Assembly (NCBI GenBank): GCA_964434165.1
Contig: CAYSUS010000045.1
Span: forward strand, 1-58,337
Origin: CAYSUS01 sp964434165
Lineage (GTDB): Bacteria > Planctomycetota > Planctomycetia > Pirellulales > Thermoguttaceae
DNA length: 58,337 nt
Direction of reading: 5' to 3'
This document shows positions 35,299 through 44,475 of the stretch, in pieces. The notes under the pieces are model-generated. The model searched no databases and was not told the DNA's origin. It saw nothing but the letters and a program-made list of their open reading frames with translations. The position numbers and the translations under genes were made by a program. Each line of letters starts with the position of its first letter. Positions within the stretch are counted from its first letter, which is position 1.

Positions 35299-37071
35299 AT
35301 GACCGAACCGGCGCTGGAGAGCATTGCCGATCTTCTCCGTACGGCCGAGCTTGGCGGTTCGGGCGGGGCGCGGTCGCTGGCCGAGGCGGCCCTGCCCGGC
35401 GGGTTCGTGCCGCTGGCGGTCCTTCAGGCCGAGCGCCAGGGGCGGCTGCTTGCGATCGAGAACCTCCAGGGAGAGCTCGGCGCGGACGAGGCCGCGCGCC
35501 TCGCGCAGGGCCTTCCCGCCGCCGTGCGTGCCAAGCGGGCGTGCGCGATGTCCGTCCCCGGCCAGCCACCGGAGATCCGGCTTCTGGCGCTTGCGCTTCC
35601 GCCGGAGGCCGAAGGACGGGTGCTGGGGTTTCTGGTCCGCTGCGAGCGACCGATCGCGGACACGCTCGGCGAGCTGGAGGTGGCCACGCGCATGGCCCTG
35701 GCGCTGGGGGCCGCGGCGGTGGCGCACCGGCAGGCCGACGCCCGGCTCCGCACGCGCATCGAGCACCTCCTGGCCGAGATCGACGCCCTGAAGGCGTCGC
35801 ACGCCGAGGCCGTGTGCGAGACGGTCGCCGAGCGCGAGGAGCTGCGGCGCCTGCACCTGCAGAACGCGATGATCCTCAACGCGGCGGCCGAAGGGATCGT
35901 GGGGACGGACGAGTCGGGCCTGGTGGTGTTCGCCAACCCCACGGCCGCCAGGATGCTCGGCTGCGCCGCCGCCGCCGAGCTGGTGGGCCGCCCCGTCGCG
36001 GACTTCGCGCCGGACTGGATCCTGGCCGACAAGCTGCCCGGCTCGCGCGACCGCCGGGAGGCGGCGAAGCCGAGACCGCCCTTGCGCGGCGCGCTGGGCA
36101 ACGAGGTGGAGTTCCAGCGGCGCGACGGCTCGGTTTTCCCCGCGGAGCACGCGGTGACGTCGATCGCCGAAGGCGGGGCCGCGGTGGGGGCGGTCATCAC
36201 GTTCCGCGACATCTCCGAGCGCCGCATGCTCGAGGCCCAGTTGCGTCAGGCGCAGAAGCTCGAATCGATCGGCCAGCTCGCCGCGGGAATCGCCCACGAG
36301 ATCAACACGCCCACGCAGTACATCGGCGACAATACCCGCTTCCTCCAGGATGCCTTCAAGGACGTCCGCAAGCTCCTCGCGGCCTGCCGGAAGCTGTGCG
36401 AGGCGGCCGAGGCGGGGCCCCCGCCCCCCGAGGTCGTCGCCGAGGTCGTCCACACGGCCCGCAACGCCGACGCCGAGTATCTCCTCGACGAGGTCCCCGG
36501 CGCGATCCGCCAGACGCTCGACGGCGTGGAGCGCGTGGCGGCGATCGTCCATTCGATGAAGGAGTTCTCGCATCCCGGAAGCCAGGACAAGCAGGCCATC
36601 GACCTGAACCGGGCGATCGAGAGCACGGTCACCATCTCGCGCAACGAGTGGAAGTACGTGGCCGAGCTGGAGACCGACTTCGATCCCGAGCTTCCCCTGG
36701 TGACGTGCTTTCCCGGCGAGTTCAACCAGGTGGTGCTCAACCTGATCATCAACGCGGCCCACGCGATCGCGGACAAGCTCGACGGCGAGGGATCGGCGCG
36801 GGGCACGATCCGCATCTCCACGCGGCGCGACGGCGCCTGGGTCGAGGTTCGCGTCCAGGACACCGGCACCGGCATCCCCGAGGCCGTCGGCTCCCGCGTC
36901 TTCGACCCCTTCTTCACCACCAAGCCGGTCGGCCGGGGGACCGGCCAGGGGCTGGCCCTGGCCCACTCGATCGTCACCGAGAAGCACGGCGGCCGCATCC
37001 GCTTCGAGACCGAGCCCGGCCAGGGCACGACCTTCATCCTCCGCATCCCCATCCTTTCCGAGAGCGGGTGA
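35299..37071 (+). CDS. PAS-containing sensor histidine kinase
   Basis: 590 residues, no membrane segment seen, so probably cytoplasmic. A variable N-terminus and coiled coil (~1-180) are followed by a PAS domain (~183-310: ILNAAAEGIVGTDESG through TFRDISERRMLEAQ). A HisKA-type dimerisation helix has the phospho-acceptor His333 in AAGIAHEINTPTQY. The ATPase domain has the N-box NLIINAAHAI, DTGTGIPEAV and GTGQGLALAHSIV. The IAHEINTPTQY-x2-DNTRFL signature is shared with the larger kinase at 40689, so the two are paralogues. Likely phosphorylates the receiver proteins encoded immediately downstream. Confidence 0.9.
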   Translation: MTEPALESIADLLRTAELGGSGGARSLAEAALPGGFVPLAVLQAERQGRLLAIENLQGELGADEAARLAQGLPAAVRAKRACAMSVPGQPPEIRLLALALPPEAEGRVLGFLVRCERPIADTLGELEVATRMALALGAAAVAHRQADARLRTRIEHLLAEIDALKASHAEAVCETVAEREELRRLHLQNAMILNAAAEGIVGTDESGLVVFANPTAARMLGCAAAAELVGRPVADFAPDWILADKLPGSRDRREAAKPRPPLRGALGNEVEFQRRDGSVFPAEHAVTSIAEGGAAVGAVITFRDISERRMLEAQLRQAQKLESIGQLAAGIAHEINTPTQYIGDNTRFLQDAFKDVRKLLAACRKLCEAAEAGPPPPEVVAEVVHTARNADAEYLLDEVPGAIRQTLDGVERVAAIVHSMKEFSHPGSQDKQAIDLNRAIESTVTISRNEWKYVAELETDFDPELPLVTCFPGEFNQVVLNLIINAAHAIADKLDGEGSARGTIRISTRRDGAWVEVRVQDTGTGIPEAVGSRVFDPFFTTKPVGRGTGQGLALAHSIVTEKHGGRIRFETEPGQGTTFILRIPILSESG

Positions 37072-37082
37072 AACGCCAGACC

Positions 37083-38228
37083 ATGGACACCGACAAGAAG
37101 CAGGTCGTGCTGATCGACGACGAGCCGAACGTCCTGGACGCCCTCCGCCGCACGCTGCGCTCGCAGCGAAGCGCGTGGGACATGGACTTCATGGATCGCC
37201 CCGAGGAGGCCTGGCAGCGGCTGCTCGACAAACCGTGCGACGCCGTGGTCACGGACATCAAGATGCCCGGCCTGACGGGACTGGAGCTCATCGAGCGGAT
37301 GCAGGCGACCGAGCGGACCCGCGAGGTGCCCGTGGTCGTGCTCACGGGGCTGGAGGACCGCGGGCTGAAGGAGCGGGCCCTGGACCTGGGGGCCAGCGAC
37401 CTGTTGAACAAGCCGATCGACGGCGGGCAGCTCGTCGCCCGGCTTCAGAACGTCCTCCGCCTGAAATCCCACCTCGACGCGCTGAAGCGGCACAACCGCA
37501 TGCTGATCGAAGAGGTCGGGCGGCAGAGCTGGGAGCTGCGGCAGGCCCGGATGCGCGTCGTCTTCCGGCTGGGGCGGGTGGCGGAGCACCGCGACGCGGA
37601 GACGGGCAACCACGTGGTGCGGGTGGGCTGCATCAGCCACGTGATCGGCGAGCAGCTCGGGCTCCCCCGCACCTTCCTGGAGCAGCTCACCCTGGCGGCC
37701 CCGCTGCACGACCTGGGCAAGATCGGCGTTCCCGACCGCGTCCTGCTCAAGCCCGGCCCGCTCACGCCCGGCGAATGGGCCGTGATGCAAAGGCACTGTG
37801 CCCACGGCGAGATGATGCTGCGGGAGCCTTTCGGGGGCACGGCCCCGCTGCTCGACTGGTTCGAGGGGGACGCCTGCGCGATGGAGGCCTCCGACCCGAT
37901 GCTCGAGATGGCGGCCACGATCGCCCTGACCCATCACGAGCGATGGGACGGCAGCGGGTATCCCCTGGGGCTTTCGGGCTGCGAGATCCCGCTGGAATCG
38001 CGGATCGTGGCCATCGCCGACGTGTTCGACGCCCTCACCTCGCAGCGTCCGTACAAACCGGCCTGCTCGGAAGCCGCGGCCCTGGAGCTGATCGAGCGCA
38101 AGCGGGACAGCCATTTCGACCCCGAGATCCACGCCGCGTTCCGGCGGGGGCTGGACGACATCCGCGGCATCCGCGCGCGGCTTGCCGACGGCACCCGCCC
38201 GTCGCGAAAGGAGGAGGACGGCCCGTGA
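37083..38228 (+). CDS. Response regulator with HD-GYP domain
   Basis: 381 residues: receiver (VLIDDEP, phospho-acceptor Asp58 in VVTDIKMPG, LLNKPID) and a C-terminal HD-GYP domain with intact catalytic motifs (His209-Asp210 in LHDLGKIGVPD, HHERWDGSGYP, IADVFDALTSQRPYK). HD-GYP enzymes hydrolyse cyclic di-GMP. The start is uncertain: GTG 37068 would overlap the kinase stop as GTGA, as happens at the next gene, and ATG 37083 is the conservative choice. Encoded right after the kinase, its likely phosphodonor. Confidence 0.9.
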   Translation: MDTDKKQVVLIDDEPNVLDALRRTLRSQRSAWDMDFMDRPEEAWQRLLDKPCDAVVTDIKMPGLTGLELIERMQATERTREVPVVVLTGLEDRGLKERALDLGASDLLNKPIDGGQLVARLQNVLRLKSHLDALKRHNRMLIEEVGRQSWELRQARMRVVFRLGRVAEHRDAETGNHVVRVGCISHVIGEQLGLPRTFLEQLTLAAPLHDLGKIGVPDRVLLKPGPLTPGEWAVMQRHCAHGEMMLREPFGGTAPLLDWFEGDACAMEASDPMLEMAATIALTHHERWDGSGYPLGLSGCEIPLESRIVAIADVFDALTSQRPYKPACSEAAALELIERKRDSHFDPEIHAAFRRGLDDIRGIRARLADGTRPSRKEEDGP

Positions 38229-39415
38229 AACGCATCCTCTTCGTGGACGACGAGCCGAAGGTGCTCGAGGCCCTCCGCCGCATGCTCCGCAGCCTGCGCC
38301 GCGAGTGGGAAATGGTCTTCGAACGCGGCGGCCCCGAGGCCGTCCGCCGCCTGGACGCCGAGCCCTTCGACGTGGTGGTCACCGACATGCGCATGCCGGG
38401 CATGGACGGCTCGCAACTGCTGCACGAAGTGATCCGGCGTCGCCCCGAGGCCGTGCGGATCATCCTCTCCGGCCAGTGCGACCGGAGGACCGTGATGAAG
38501 ACCGTCGGCCCCGCCCACCAGTTCCTCACCAAGCCGTGCGACTCGGAGCTGCTCAAGAGCACGATCGCCAGGGCCTGCGCCGCGCGCGACCGGCTGCCCG
38601 ACGACCGCATCAAGCAGGTGGTCGCCCGGGTGCAGTCCCTGCCGGCTCAGACGTCCTCGCTGGCCGCGCTGTCCGCGGCGCTCGATTCCCCGACGGCCGG
38701 CCGCGAGGCCCTGGGCGAAGTCGTGGCGGCCGACGTGGCCATGGCGGCCAAGGTGCTCCAGCTCGTCAACTCGGGCTTCTTCGGCAGCCCGCGGAGGATC
38801 TCCGACCCGCGCCACGCCGCCGAGTTGCTCGGGGTGGAGACGCTCCGCGCCCTCGTGGAGAGCACCGACGCCTTCCCCGCGTACAGCGCCTCGCGTTGGC
38901 AGCAGTTCCCGCTGGAGCAGCTCAACCTCCATGCCCGCGAAGTCGCGCGCGCGGCGGCCGCCATCGCCAGGGCGGAGACGGGCGAGGGGCGCATCGCGGC
39001 CGACGCCTCCCTGGCGGGCCTGCTGCACGTGGTCGGCGTGCTCATCCTGGCCGGGGAGATCCAGGGGCAAAACCCCCGCGAGCGCCTCTGCCATGCCCGG
39101 GACGAGGTCGAGGGCCGCTTCCTCTGCACGCGGGGGGACGTGGCCGCCTACCTGCTGGAGCTGTGGGGGCTGCCCGAGGAGGTCGTCACGGCCGTGGCCT
39201 ATCACAGCGGGCCCGGTCAGTCGGGCGAGCGGGCGTTCTCGGCCCTCACGGCGGTCCACGTCGCCTCGTCGATCATGGCGTGCGAGGTCGTCGAGCCGCT
39301 GGGGATCCCCGTTCCCCTGGACCGCGAGTATCTCGACGCGATCGGCTGCGGCGATCGCCTCGGTGCCTGGCGCGAAGCGTGCCTGGCCGCCGTCTTTGAA
39401 GGAGCCGCCCCATGA
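38225..39415 (+). CDS. Response regulator with HDOD domain
   Basis: 396 residues from GTG 38225, which overlaps the previous stop as GTGA and has an AGGAGG a few bases upstream. The receiver (ILFVDDEP, Asp54 in VVVTDMRMPGMDG, FLTKPCD) is joined to an HDOD domain (LPAQTSSLAALSAALDS, ADVAMAAKVLQLVNSGFFG, ASLAGLLHVVGVLIL, VAYHSGP). The HD pair of the gene-34419 protein is HV here, so the domain is probably non-catalytic. Translational coupling to both neighbours implies stoichiometric expression. Confidence 0.9.
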   Translation: MKRILFVDDEPKVLEALRRMLRSLRREWEMVFERGGPEAVRRLDAEPFDVVVTDMRMPGMDGSQLLHEVIRRRPEAVRIILSGQCDRRTVMKTVGPAHQFLTKPCDSELLKSTIARACAARDRLPDDRIKQVVARVQSLPAQTSSLAALSAALDSPTAGREALGEVVAADVAMAAKVLQLVNSGFFGSPRRISDPRHAAELLGVETLRALVESTDAFPAYSASRWQQFPLEQLNLHAREVARAAAAIARAETGEGRIAADASLAGLLHVVGVLILAGEIQGQNPRERLCHARDEVEGRFLCTRGDVAAYLLELWGLPEEVVTAVAYHSGPGQSGERAFSALTAVHVASSIMACEVVEPLGIPVPLDREYLDAIGCGDRLGAWREACLAAVFEGAAP

Positions 39416-40629
39416 GCGACCGGATCCTGTGTGTGGACGACGACCCGAACATCCTCCAGGCCTACCAGCGGTCGCTGCGCAAGCGCTTCCGCCTGGAGAC
39501 GGCGCTGGGCGGCGAGGAGGCCCTCGAGCGGATCGCCGCGCGCGGGCCGTTCGCCGTGGTCGTGGCCGACATGCGCATGCCCGGAATGAACGGCGTGGAG
39601 CTTCTCGCCCGGATCAAGGAGATCGCGCCCTTGACCGTGCGGATGATGCTCACCGGCAACGCGGACCAGCAGACGGCCATGGAGGCGGTCAACGAGGGGC
39701 ACATCTTCCGCTTCCTCACCAAGCCCTGCCCGCCCGAGACCTTCGCCAAGGTGCTCCAGGCGGGGCTCGAGCAGTATCGGCTCGTGACCGCCGAGCGCGA
39801 GCTGCTCTCCGACACCCTGGGCGCGGCGGTGAAGGTCGTGGCCGACATCCTCGCGATGATGAAGCCGCAGGCCTTCGGCCGCGCCTCGCAGGTCCGTCCC
39901 CTGGTGCGGCAGCTCTGCCAGGCCATGCGGGCCGAGAAGGGCTGGGCCATCGAGATCGCCGCCACGCTCTCGCAGATCGGCTGCATCACCGTCCCGGAAA
40001 AGACCCTCGAGAAGGTGTATCGCGGCGACGAGCTCTCTCCGGCCGAGCAGGCGCAGTTCCAGAAGCACGCCAAGGTGGGGCATGAGCTGATCCGCAGCAT
40101 CCCGCGCCTGGAGGAGATCGCCGAGGTCATCGGCTACCAGGAAAAGCACTACGACGGGAGCGGATTCCCCCAGGACTACCGATCGGGCGAGGAGATCCCC
40201 CTGGGAAGCCGCATCCTCCGCCTCGCCCTCGACTGGACCACCCTGGGCGATTCGGGCCTGCCGCCCGAAATGGCCATGGCCTTCGTCCGCGACCGCCAGG
40301 GGTGGTACGACCCGAAGGTCGTCGAGGCCCTCAAGGCCGTGATGGACATCCGCGACGACCAGATCGTCAAGCAGGTCCGCGTCAACGACCTGGCCGACGG
40401 CACCGTGCTGGCCGACGACGTCCGCTCGATCCAGGGAACGCTCCTATGCGCCAAGGGCCAGGAGGTCAACCCCGCGGTGCGGTACCGGCTGCGCAACTAC
40501 CTGGTCAACGTGGGCATCGCCGGCCCGGTCAAGGTGTTCGTCCACACCCAGGAGGACGCGGGCGTCGAGGACGGCGCGGCCGACGGCGAGCCGGCGGAGG
40601 ATCGCGACTGGAGCACGGAAACGGCATGA
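39412..40629 (+). CDS. Response regulator with degenerate HD-GYP domain
   Basis: 405 residues; ATG overlaps the previous stop (ATGA). The receiver is intact (ILCVDDDP, VVVADMRMPGMNG, FLTKPC). The second domain aligns by eye with HD-GYP but has lost metal ligands: LHDLGKIGVP in the active neighbour reads LSQIGCITVP here, and the early His (GNHVVRV) is RASQV. KHYDGSGFP, corresponding to the GYP motif, remains. It is therefore likely catalytically dead and may act as a c-di-GMP-binding or protein-interaction output. A ~60-residue C-terminal extension (VNDLADGTVLADDV, then GQEVNPAVRYRLRNYL) is present. Confidence 0.88.
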   Translation: MSDRILCVDDDPNILQAYQRSLRKRFRLETALGGEEALERIAARGPFAVVVADMRMPGMNGVELLARIKEIAPLTVRMMLTGNADQQTAMEAVNEGHIFRFLTKPCPPETFAKVLQAGLEQYRLVTAERELLSDTLGAAVKVVADILAMMKPQAFGRASQVRPLVRQLCQAMRAEKGWAIEIAATLSQIGCITVPEKTLEKVYRGDELSPAEQAQFQKHAKVGHELIRSIPRLEEIAEVIGYQEKHYDGSGFPQDYRSGEEIPLGSRILRLALDWTTLGDSGLPPEMAMAFVRDRQGWYDPKVVEALKAVMDIRDDQIVKQVRVNDLADGTVLADDVRSIQGTLLCAKGQEVNPAVRYRLRNYLVNVGIAGPVKVFVHTQEDAGVEDGAADGEPAEDRDWSTETA

Positions 40630-40688
40630 CCCCCGGGCGACGCATCGACGCGCCCCGCGACGCGAACTCATTGTGTGAAGACCCGGCC

Positions 40689-43600
40689 ATGACCTCGACC
40701 GCCGACACGATCCGCGTGCTGCTCGTTGAGGACGACCCCGACCTGGCGCGCCTGGAGCAGGCCCGGCTGGAGCGGGCCGGCCTGGCGGTGGCCGTGTGCG
40801 CCGACGGCGAGCAGGGGCTGGCCGAGTGGCGTCGGGGCGCACACGACGTGCTGCTGCTCGACCAGAAGCTCCCCGGGCGCTCGGGCCTGGAGGTGCTCCG
40901 CGAGCTGGCCGCCGAGGGGCCGTTGCCGCCGGTGCTGATGGTCACCGGCCTGGGCGACGAGGCCCTGGCCGTGGAGGCGATGAAGCTGGGCGCGGCCGAC
41001 TACGTCGTCAAGGACGGCCCCGCGGCCTTTCTCGACCGTCTCGCCGCGACGATCCATCGGGCCCTCGCGCACCATCGCCTCGTCGAAGAAAACCGCCGGA
41101 TGCGGGAGCAGCTTCGGCACGAAAAGGCGTTCCTGGAGACCTCGGTCAACTCGCTGGACGACGTGTTCTACGTGCATTCGCTCGACGGCCGCTTCCTCCG
41201 GTGGAACGCCCAGTTCCGCACGCTCACCGGCTACTCGGACGATGAGATCGCCAAGTTGCACCCCGCCGATTTGATGATTGAGGAGGACCGTGAGTCGATC
41301 CACGAGGCGATGAAGCGGGTGGCCGAGCACGGCACGGTCCGGCTGGACCTCACCCTCGTCACCAAGGGGGGGCATCGCGTCCCCATCGAGACCCGATCGG
41401 CCCTGATCCGCGACAGCGACGGCGGCCCCGTCGCCGTCTGCGGCGTGGCACGGAACGTGACCCACCAGCGGCTCGCCGAGCAGGCGATCCGGGCCAGCGA
41501 GGAGAAGCTCCGCACGATCAGCGAGTCGGCCCTCGACGCGGTGGTGATGATCGACTCGGCCGGCCGGGTAGTCCACTGGAACGCGGCGGCCGAGAGGACG
41601 TTCGGCTACGCGCGCACCGAGGCCCTGGGGCGCGACGTCCACGCCCTGCTTACCCCCGAGGGGCTTCAGCCGCAGGCCGCGCGGGGGCTCGCCGAGTTCA
41701 GCCGCACCGGCCGGGGCGCGGCGGTCGGCAAGGTGCTCGAGCTGACCGCGCGGCGCAAGGACGGCTCGGAGCTGCCCGTGGAGATCGCCGTCTCGCCCAT
41801 CCCGGCCGACCAGGCCGACGGGGGCTGGCAGGCCGTGGCCATCGTCCGCGACATCACCGAGAGAAAGCGTGCCGAGGAAGCCCTGCGGGTCAGCGAGGAG
41901 CGGTTCCGGGCCCTGGTGGACAACGTCAAGATCGGCATCACGTTGATCGATCCCCAGATGCGCGTGCGATTCGTCAATCGTCAGATCAAGGAGTGGTTCC
42001 CTCACCTGGACTTCGCCGGGCTTCCCTGGTGTTACCGGGTATTCAACGATCCTCCGCGCGATTCCGTCTGCACGCCGTGCCCGACGGCCCAGGCGCTGCG
42101 CGACGGCCAGGTCCACGATGCGATCCGCGACACGCCGATGGGCGACGAAACGCGGCACTACCGCATCGTCTCCACCGCCCTGCACGACTCCCAGGGGACG
42201 ACGATCGGGGCCATCGAGATGGTCGATGACGTCACCGACCAGAAGCGCATGGAGCGCGAGCTGCGTCAACGCTCGTGGGAGCTGGGCGAGCGCCTAAAGG
42301 AGCTGAACTGCCTGTTCGGCGTGTCGAAGCTGCTCGAGGAGCACGGCACGTCCGTGCCCGACATCCTCCGCGGGGCGGCCCGCCTGATCCCGGCCGGCTG
42401 GCAGTATCCCGAGATCACCTGCGCGCGGTTCGTGCTGGGGGGGGTGGCCTACGCCACGGACAACTTCGAGGAGACACCCTGGAAGCTCGCCGCGGCGATC
42501 CTCGTCGGCGACCGCCTGGCTGGGGCCCTGGAGGTCTGCTATCGGGAGGAGCGCCCACCGGCCGACGAGGGCCCGTTCCTCCGCGAGGAGCGGAAGCTGG
42601 TCGATTCGCTGGCCGAGCGGATCGGGAAGATCATCGAGCGGATCGACGCCGAGCGGGAGGTCCGCTCGCTGAAGCAGCGGATCGAATTCGTCCTCGGGGC
42701 CACCAAGACCGGCCTGGAGATCGTGGACGAGGAGCACAACCTGCGCTACGTCGATCCGGAGACGTGCCGGCGCTACGGCGATCCGGCCGGGCGCAAGTGC
42801 TACGAGTACTTCCGCGCCCGCAGCGAGCCCTGTCAGGCGTGCGCCATGTCCCAGGCGCGCGAGACGGGCAAGGTCGCCGTCAGCGAGAGCACGATGCCCA
42901 GGGAGGAAAACCGCCCCGTGCAGCTTACGAGCATTCCCTTCCGCGGCGACGACGGCCGGCCACTGTACGCCACGGTCTTCGTGGACCTCAGCGACCGCAA
43001 GCGCATGGAGGCCGAGCTGGCGCAGGCCCAGAAGCTCGAGTCCATCGGGCGCCTGGCCGCCGGCATCGCCCACGAGATCAACACGCCGACCCAGTACGTG
43101 GCCGACAACACCCGGTTCCTCGGCGAGTCCTTCGCCACCCTGGAGCGCCTGCTGGCGAAGTACGCGCTGCTGCTCGAGGGCTCGCAGGCGGGAGCGGACG
43201 TGACGGCGCAGGTCGAGGCCATCCGGGAAGCCGAGCGCGAGGCCGACCTGGAGTTCCTCCACCAGGAGGTCCCCCGCGCCATCCAACAGTCGGTGCAGGG
43301 GCTGGAGCAGGTGGCGAGCATCGTCCGGGCGATGAAGGAGTTCTCGCACCCAGGCGGGGTGCAGAAACAGGCCATCGACCTGAACGCCGCCGTGCGCAAC
43401 GCCTTGACCGTCTGCCGCAACGAGTGGAAATACGTGGCCGAGGTCAAGACCGATCTCGATCCCGCGCTGGGGGCGGTGACGTGTCATCTGGGCGACATCA
43501 GCCAGGCGATCCTCAACCTGATGATCAACGCCGCCCAGGCCATCGCCGAGGCCAACGCCGCCGAACCCGACCGGAAAGGCACGATCACCATCACCACGCG

Positions 43601-43895
43601 CCGCGACGGCGACTGGGCCGAGATCCGCGTGGACGACAACGGAGTCGGCATCTCCGCGGAGAACCGCGACAAGGTGTTCGATCCGTTCTTCACCACCAAG
43701 CAGGTCGGCAAGGGGACGGGCCAGGGGCTGGCCATCGTCCACTCCGTCGTGGTCGAGCGCCACGGGGGGAGGATCCGCGTGGAGAGCGAGCCGGGACGGG
43801 GCGCGGCCTTCATCCTCCGGCTTCCCCGCCACGGCGACAAAGCTTCGCCGCAAGAGACCGCGGCGGCCGAGGAGGAACTGATCGGCGTGCGATGA
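40689..43895 (+). CDS. Hybrid REC-multi-PAS histidine kinase
   Basis: 1068 residues from ATG 40689, which places the receiver Asp58 (VLLLDQKLPG) at the usual position; ATG 40626 would overlap the previous stop but adds a non-domain leader. Order: REC (~8-125), PAS (~150-275), PAS (~275-400), Cys-containing PAS (~400-520), GAF-like region (~530-655), a second Cys-containing PAS (~665-770), HisKA with His795 (AAGIAHEINTP), and ATPase (LMINAAQAI, DDNGVGIS, GTGQGLAIVHSVV). The two Cys-PAS domains carry C-Y-x-(V/Y)-F followed by CxxC (Cys448/461/464 and 704/715/718), possible metal or redox sensors. The N-terminal REC suggests it sits within a relay. Confidence 0.9.
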   Translation: MTSTADTIRVLLVEDDPDLARLEQARLERAGLAVAVCADGEQGLAEWRRGAHDVLLLDQKLPGRSGLEVLRELAAEGPLPPVLMVTGLGDEALAVEAMKLGAADYVVKDGPAAFLDRLAATIHRALAHHRLVEENRRMREQLRHEKAFLETSVNSLDDVFYVHSLDGRFLRWNAQFRTLTGYSDDEIAKLHPADLMIEEDRESIHEAMKRVAEHGTVRLDLTLVTKGGHRVPIETRSALIRDSDGGPVAVCGVARNVTHQRLAEQAIRASEEKLRTISESALDAVVMIDSAGRVVHWNAAAERTFGYARTEALGRDVHALLTPEGLQPQAARGLAEFSRTGRGAAVGKVLELTARRKDGSELPVEIAVSPIPADQADGGWQAVAIVRDITERKRAEEALRVSEERFRALVDNVKIGITLIDPQMRVRFVNRQIKEWFPHLDFAGLPWCYRVFNDPPRDSVCTPCPTAQALRDGQVHDAIRDTPMGDETRHYRIVSTALHDSQGTTIGAIEMVDDVTDQKRMERELRQRSWELGERLKELNCLFGVSKLLEEHGTSVPDILRGAARLIPAGWQYPEITCARFVLGGVAYATDNFEETPWKLAAAILVGDRLAGALEVCYREERPPADEGPFLREERKLVDSLAERIGKIIERIDAEREVRSLKQRIEFVLGATKTGLEIVDEEHNLRYVDPETCRRYGDPAGRKCYEYFRARSEPCQACAMSQARETGKVAVSESTMPREENRPVQLTSIPFRGDDGRPLYATVFVDLSDRKRMEAELAQAQKLESIGRLAAGIAHEINTPTQYVADNTRFLGESFATLERLLAKYALLLEGSQAGADVTAQVEAIREAEREADLEFLHQEVPRAIQQSVQGLEQVASIVRAMKEFSHPGGVQKQAIDLNAAVRNALTVCRNEWKYVAEVKTDLDPALGAVTCHLGDISQAILNLMINAAQAIAEANAAEPDRKGTITITTRRDGDWAEIRVDDNGVGISAENRDKVFDPFFTTKQVGKGTGQGLAIVHSVVVERHGGRIRVESEPGRGAAFILRLPRHGDKASPQETAAAEEELIGVR

Positions 43896-43912
43896 CCGCG
43901 CCGCGTGAGCGA

Positions 43913-43945
43913 GGACTTCCGAAGTCTTCAAGAATTCGGAAGTCC
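43913..43945. repeat. Palindromic repeat, GGACTTCCGAAGTCTT family
   Basis: GGACTTCCGAAGTCTT and AGAATTCGGAAGTCC form a near-perfect stem around a short centre, between the hybrid kinase stop and the lone receiver gene. Clear copies also at 19793 and 4185. Confidence 0.8.
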
Positions 43946-43986
43946 GGACGGCACTGAAGACCAACGGAATCTGGGAGAAACCCGCC

Positions 43987-44388
43987 GTGATCCGCACCGT
44001 GCTGCTCGTGGACGACGACGAGAACCTGCTCCGCGGCATGGCCCGCGCCCTGCGGCATCAGCCGTACGGGCTTCTGACTGCGCGCTCGGGCGAGGAGGCG
44101 ATGACGATCCTCAAGGCCCGCCCGATCGACGTGATGGTCAGCGACGAGCGCATGCCCGGCATGTCCGGCGGCGACCTGATCGCCTGGGCCGCGGAGCACT
44201 GCCCGGAGACGGTCCGCATCGTGCTCACCGGCCATGCCACGGCGGCCGCGGCGATCCGGGCGATCAACGAGGGCGGGGTGTTCCACTTCCTCACCAAGCC
44301 CTGCCACGACGTGGAACTGGCGCTGACCATCCGCCGGGGCCTGGAGTGGCGCGACCGCCGGCGGGAGACGGCCGCCGTCGAACCGTAG
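43987..44388 (+). CDS. Single-domain response regulator
   Basis: 133 residues from GTG 43987. A complete receiver (TVLLVDDDENLL, Asp53 in VMVSDERMPGMSG, IVLTGHAT, FLTKPC) with only a ~15-residue tail. The SDERMPGMSG variety is common in RpfG-type regulators. Lacking an output domain, it may serve as a phosphate carrier or sink for the kinases upstream. Separated from the operon by a palindromic repeat and a 91-bp gap. Confidence 0.88.
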   Translation: MIRTVLLVDDDENLLRGMARALRHQPYGLLTARSGEEAMTILKARPIDVMVSDERMPGMSGGDLIAWAAEHCPETVRIVLTGHATAAAAIRAINEGGVFHFLTKPCHDVELALTIRRGLEWRDRRRETAAVEP

Positions 44389-44390
44389 GC

Positions 44391-44455
44391 CGGAGTGCCC
44401 AGTCCGCCAAGCCACCGGCTCAGCAGGGCTCCGCATGGACGGAGCGGGCACTCCG
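44391..44455. terminator. Inverted repeat between convergent genes
   Basis: CGGAGTGCCC (44391-44400) and GGGCACTCCG (44446-44455) are perfect 10-bp complements, extended by partial pairing to 15 bp, with a 45-base interior. Placed between the convergent REC and HTH genes, it could stop transcription from both sides. Confidence 0.45.
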
Positions 44456-44475
44456 TCCTCCGGGCTGGCGGGGGA

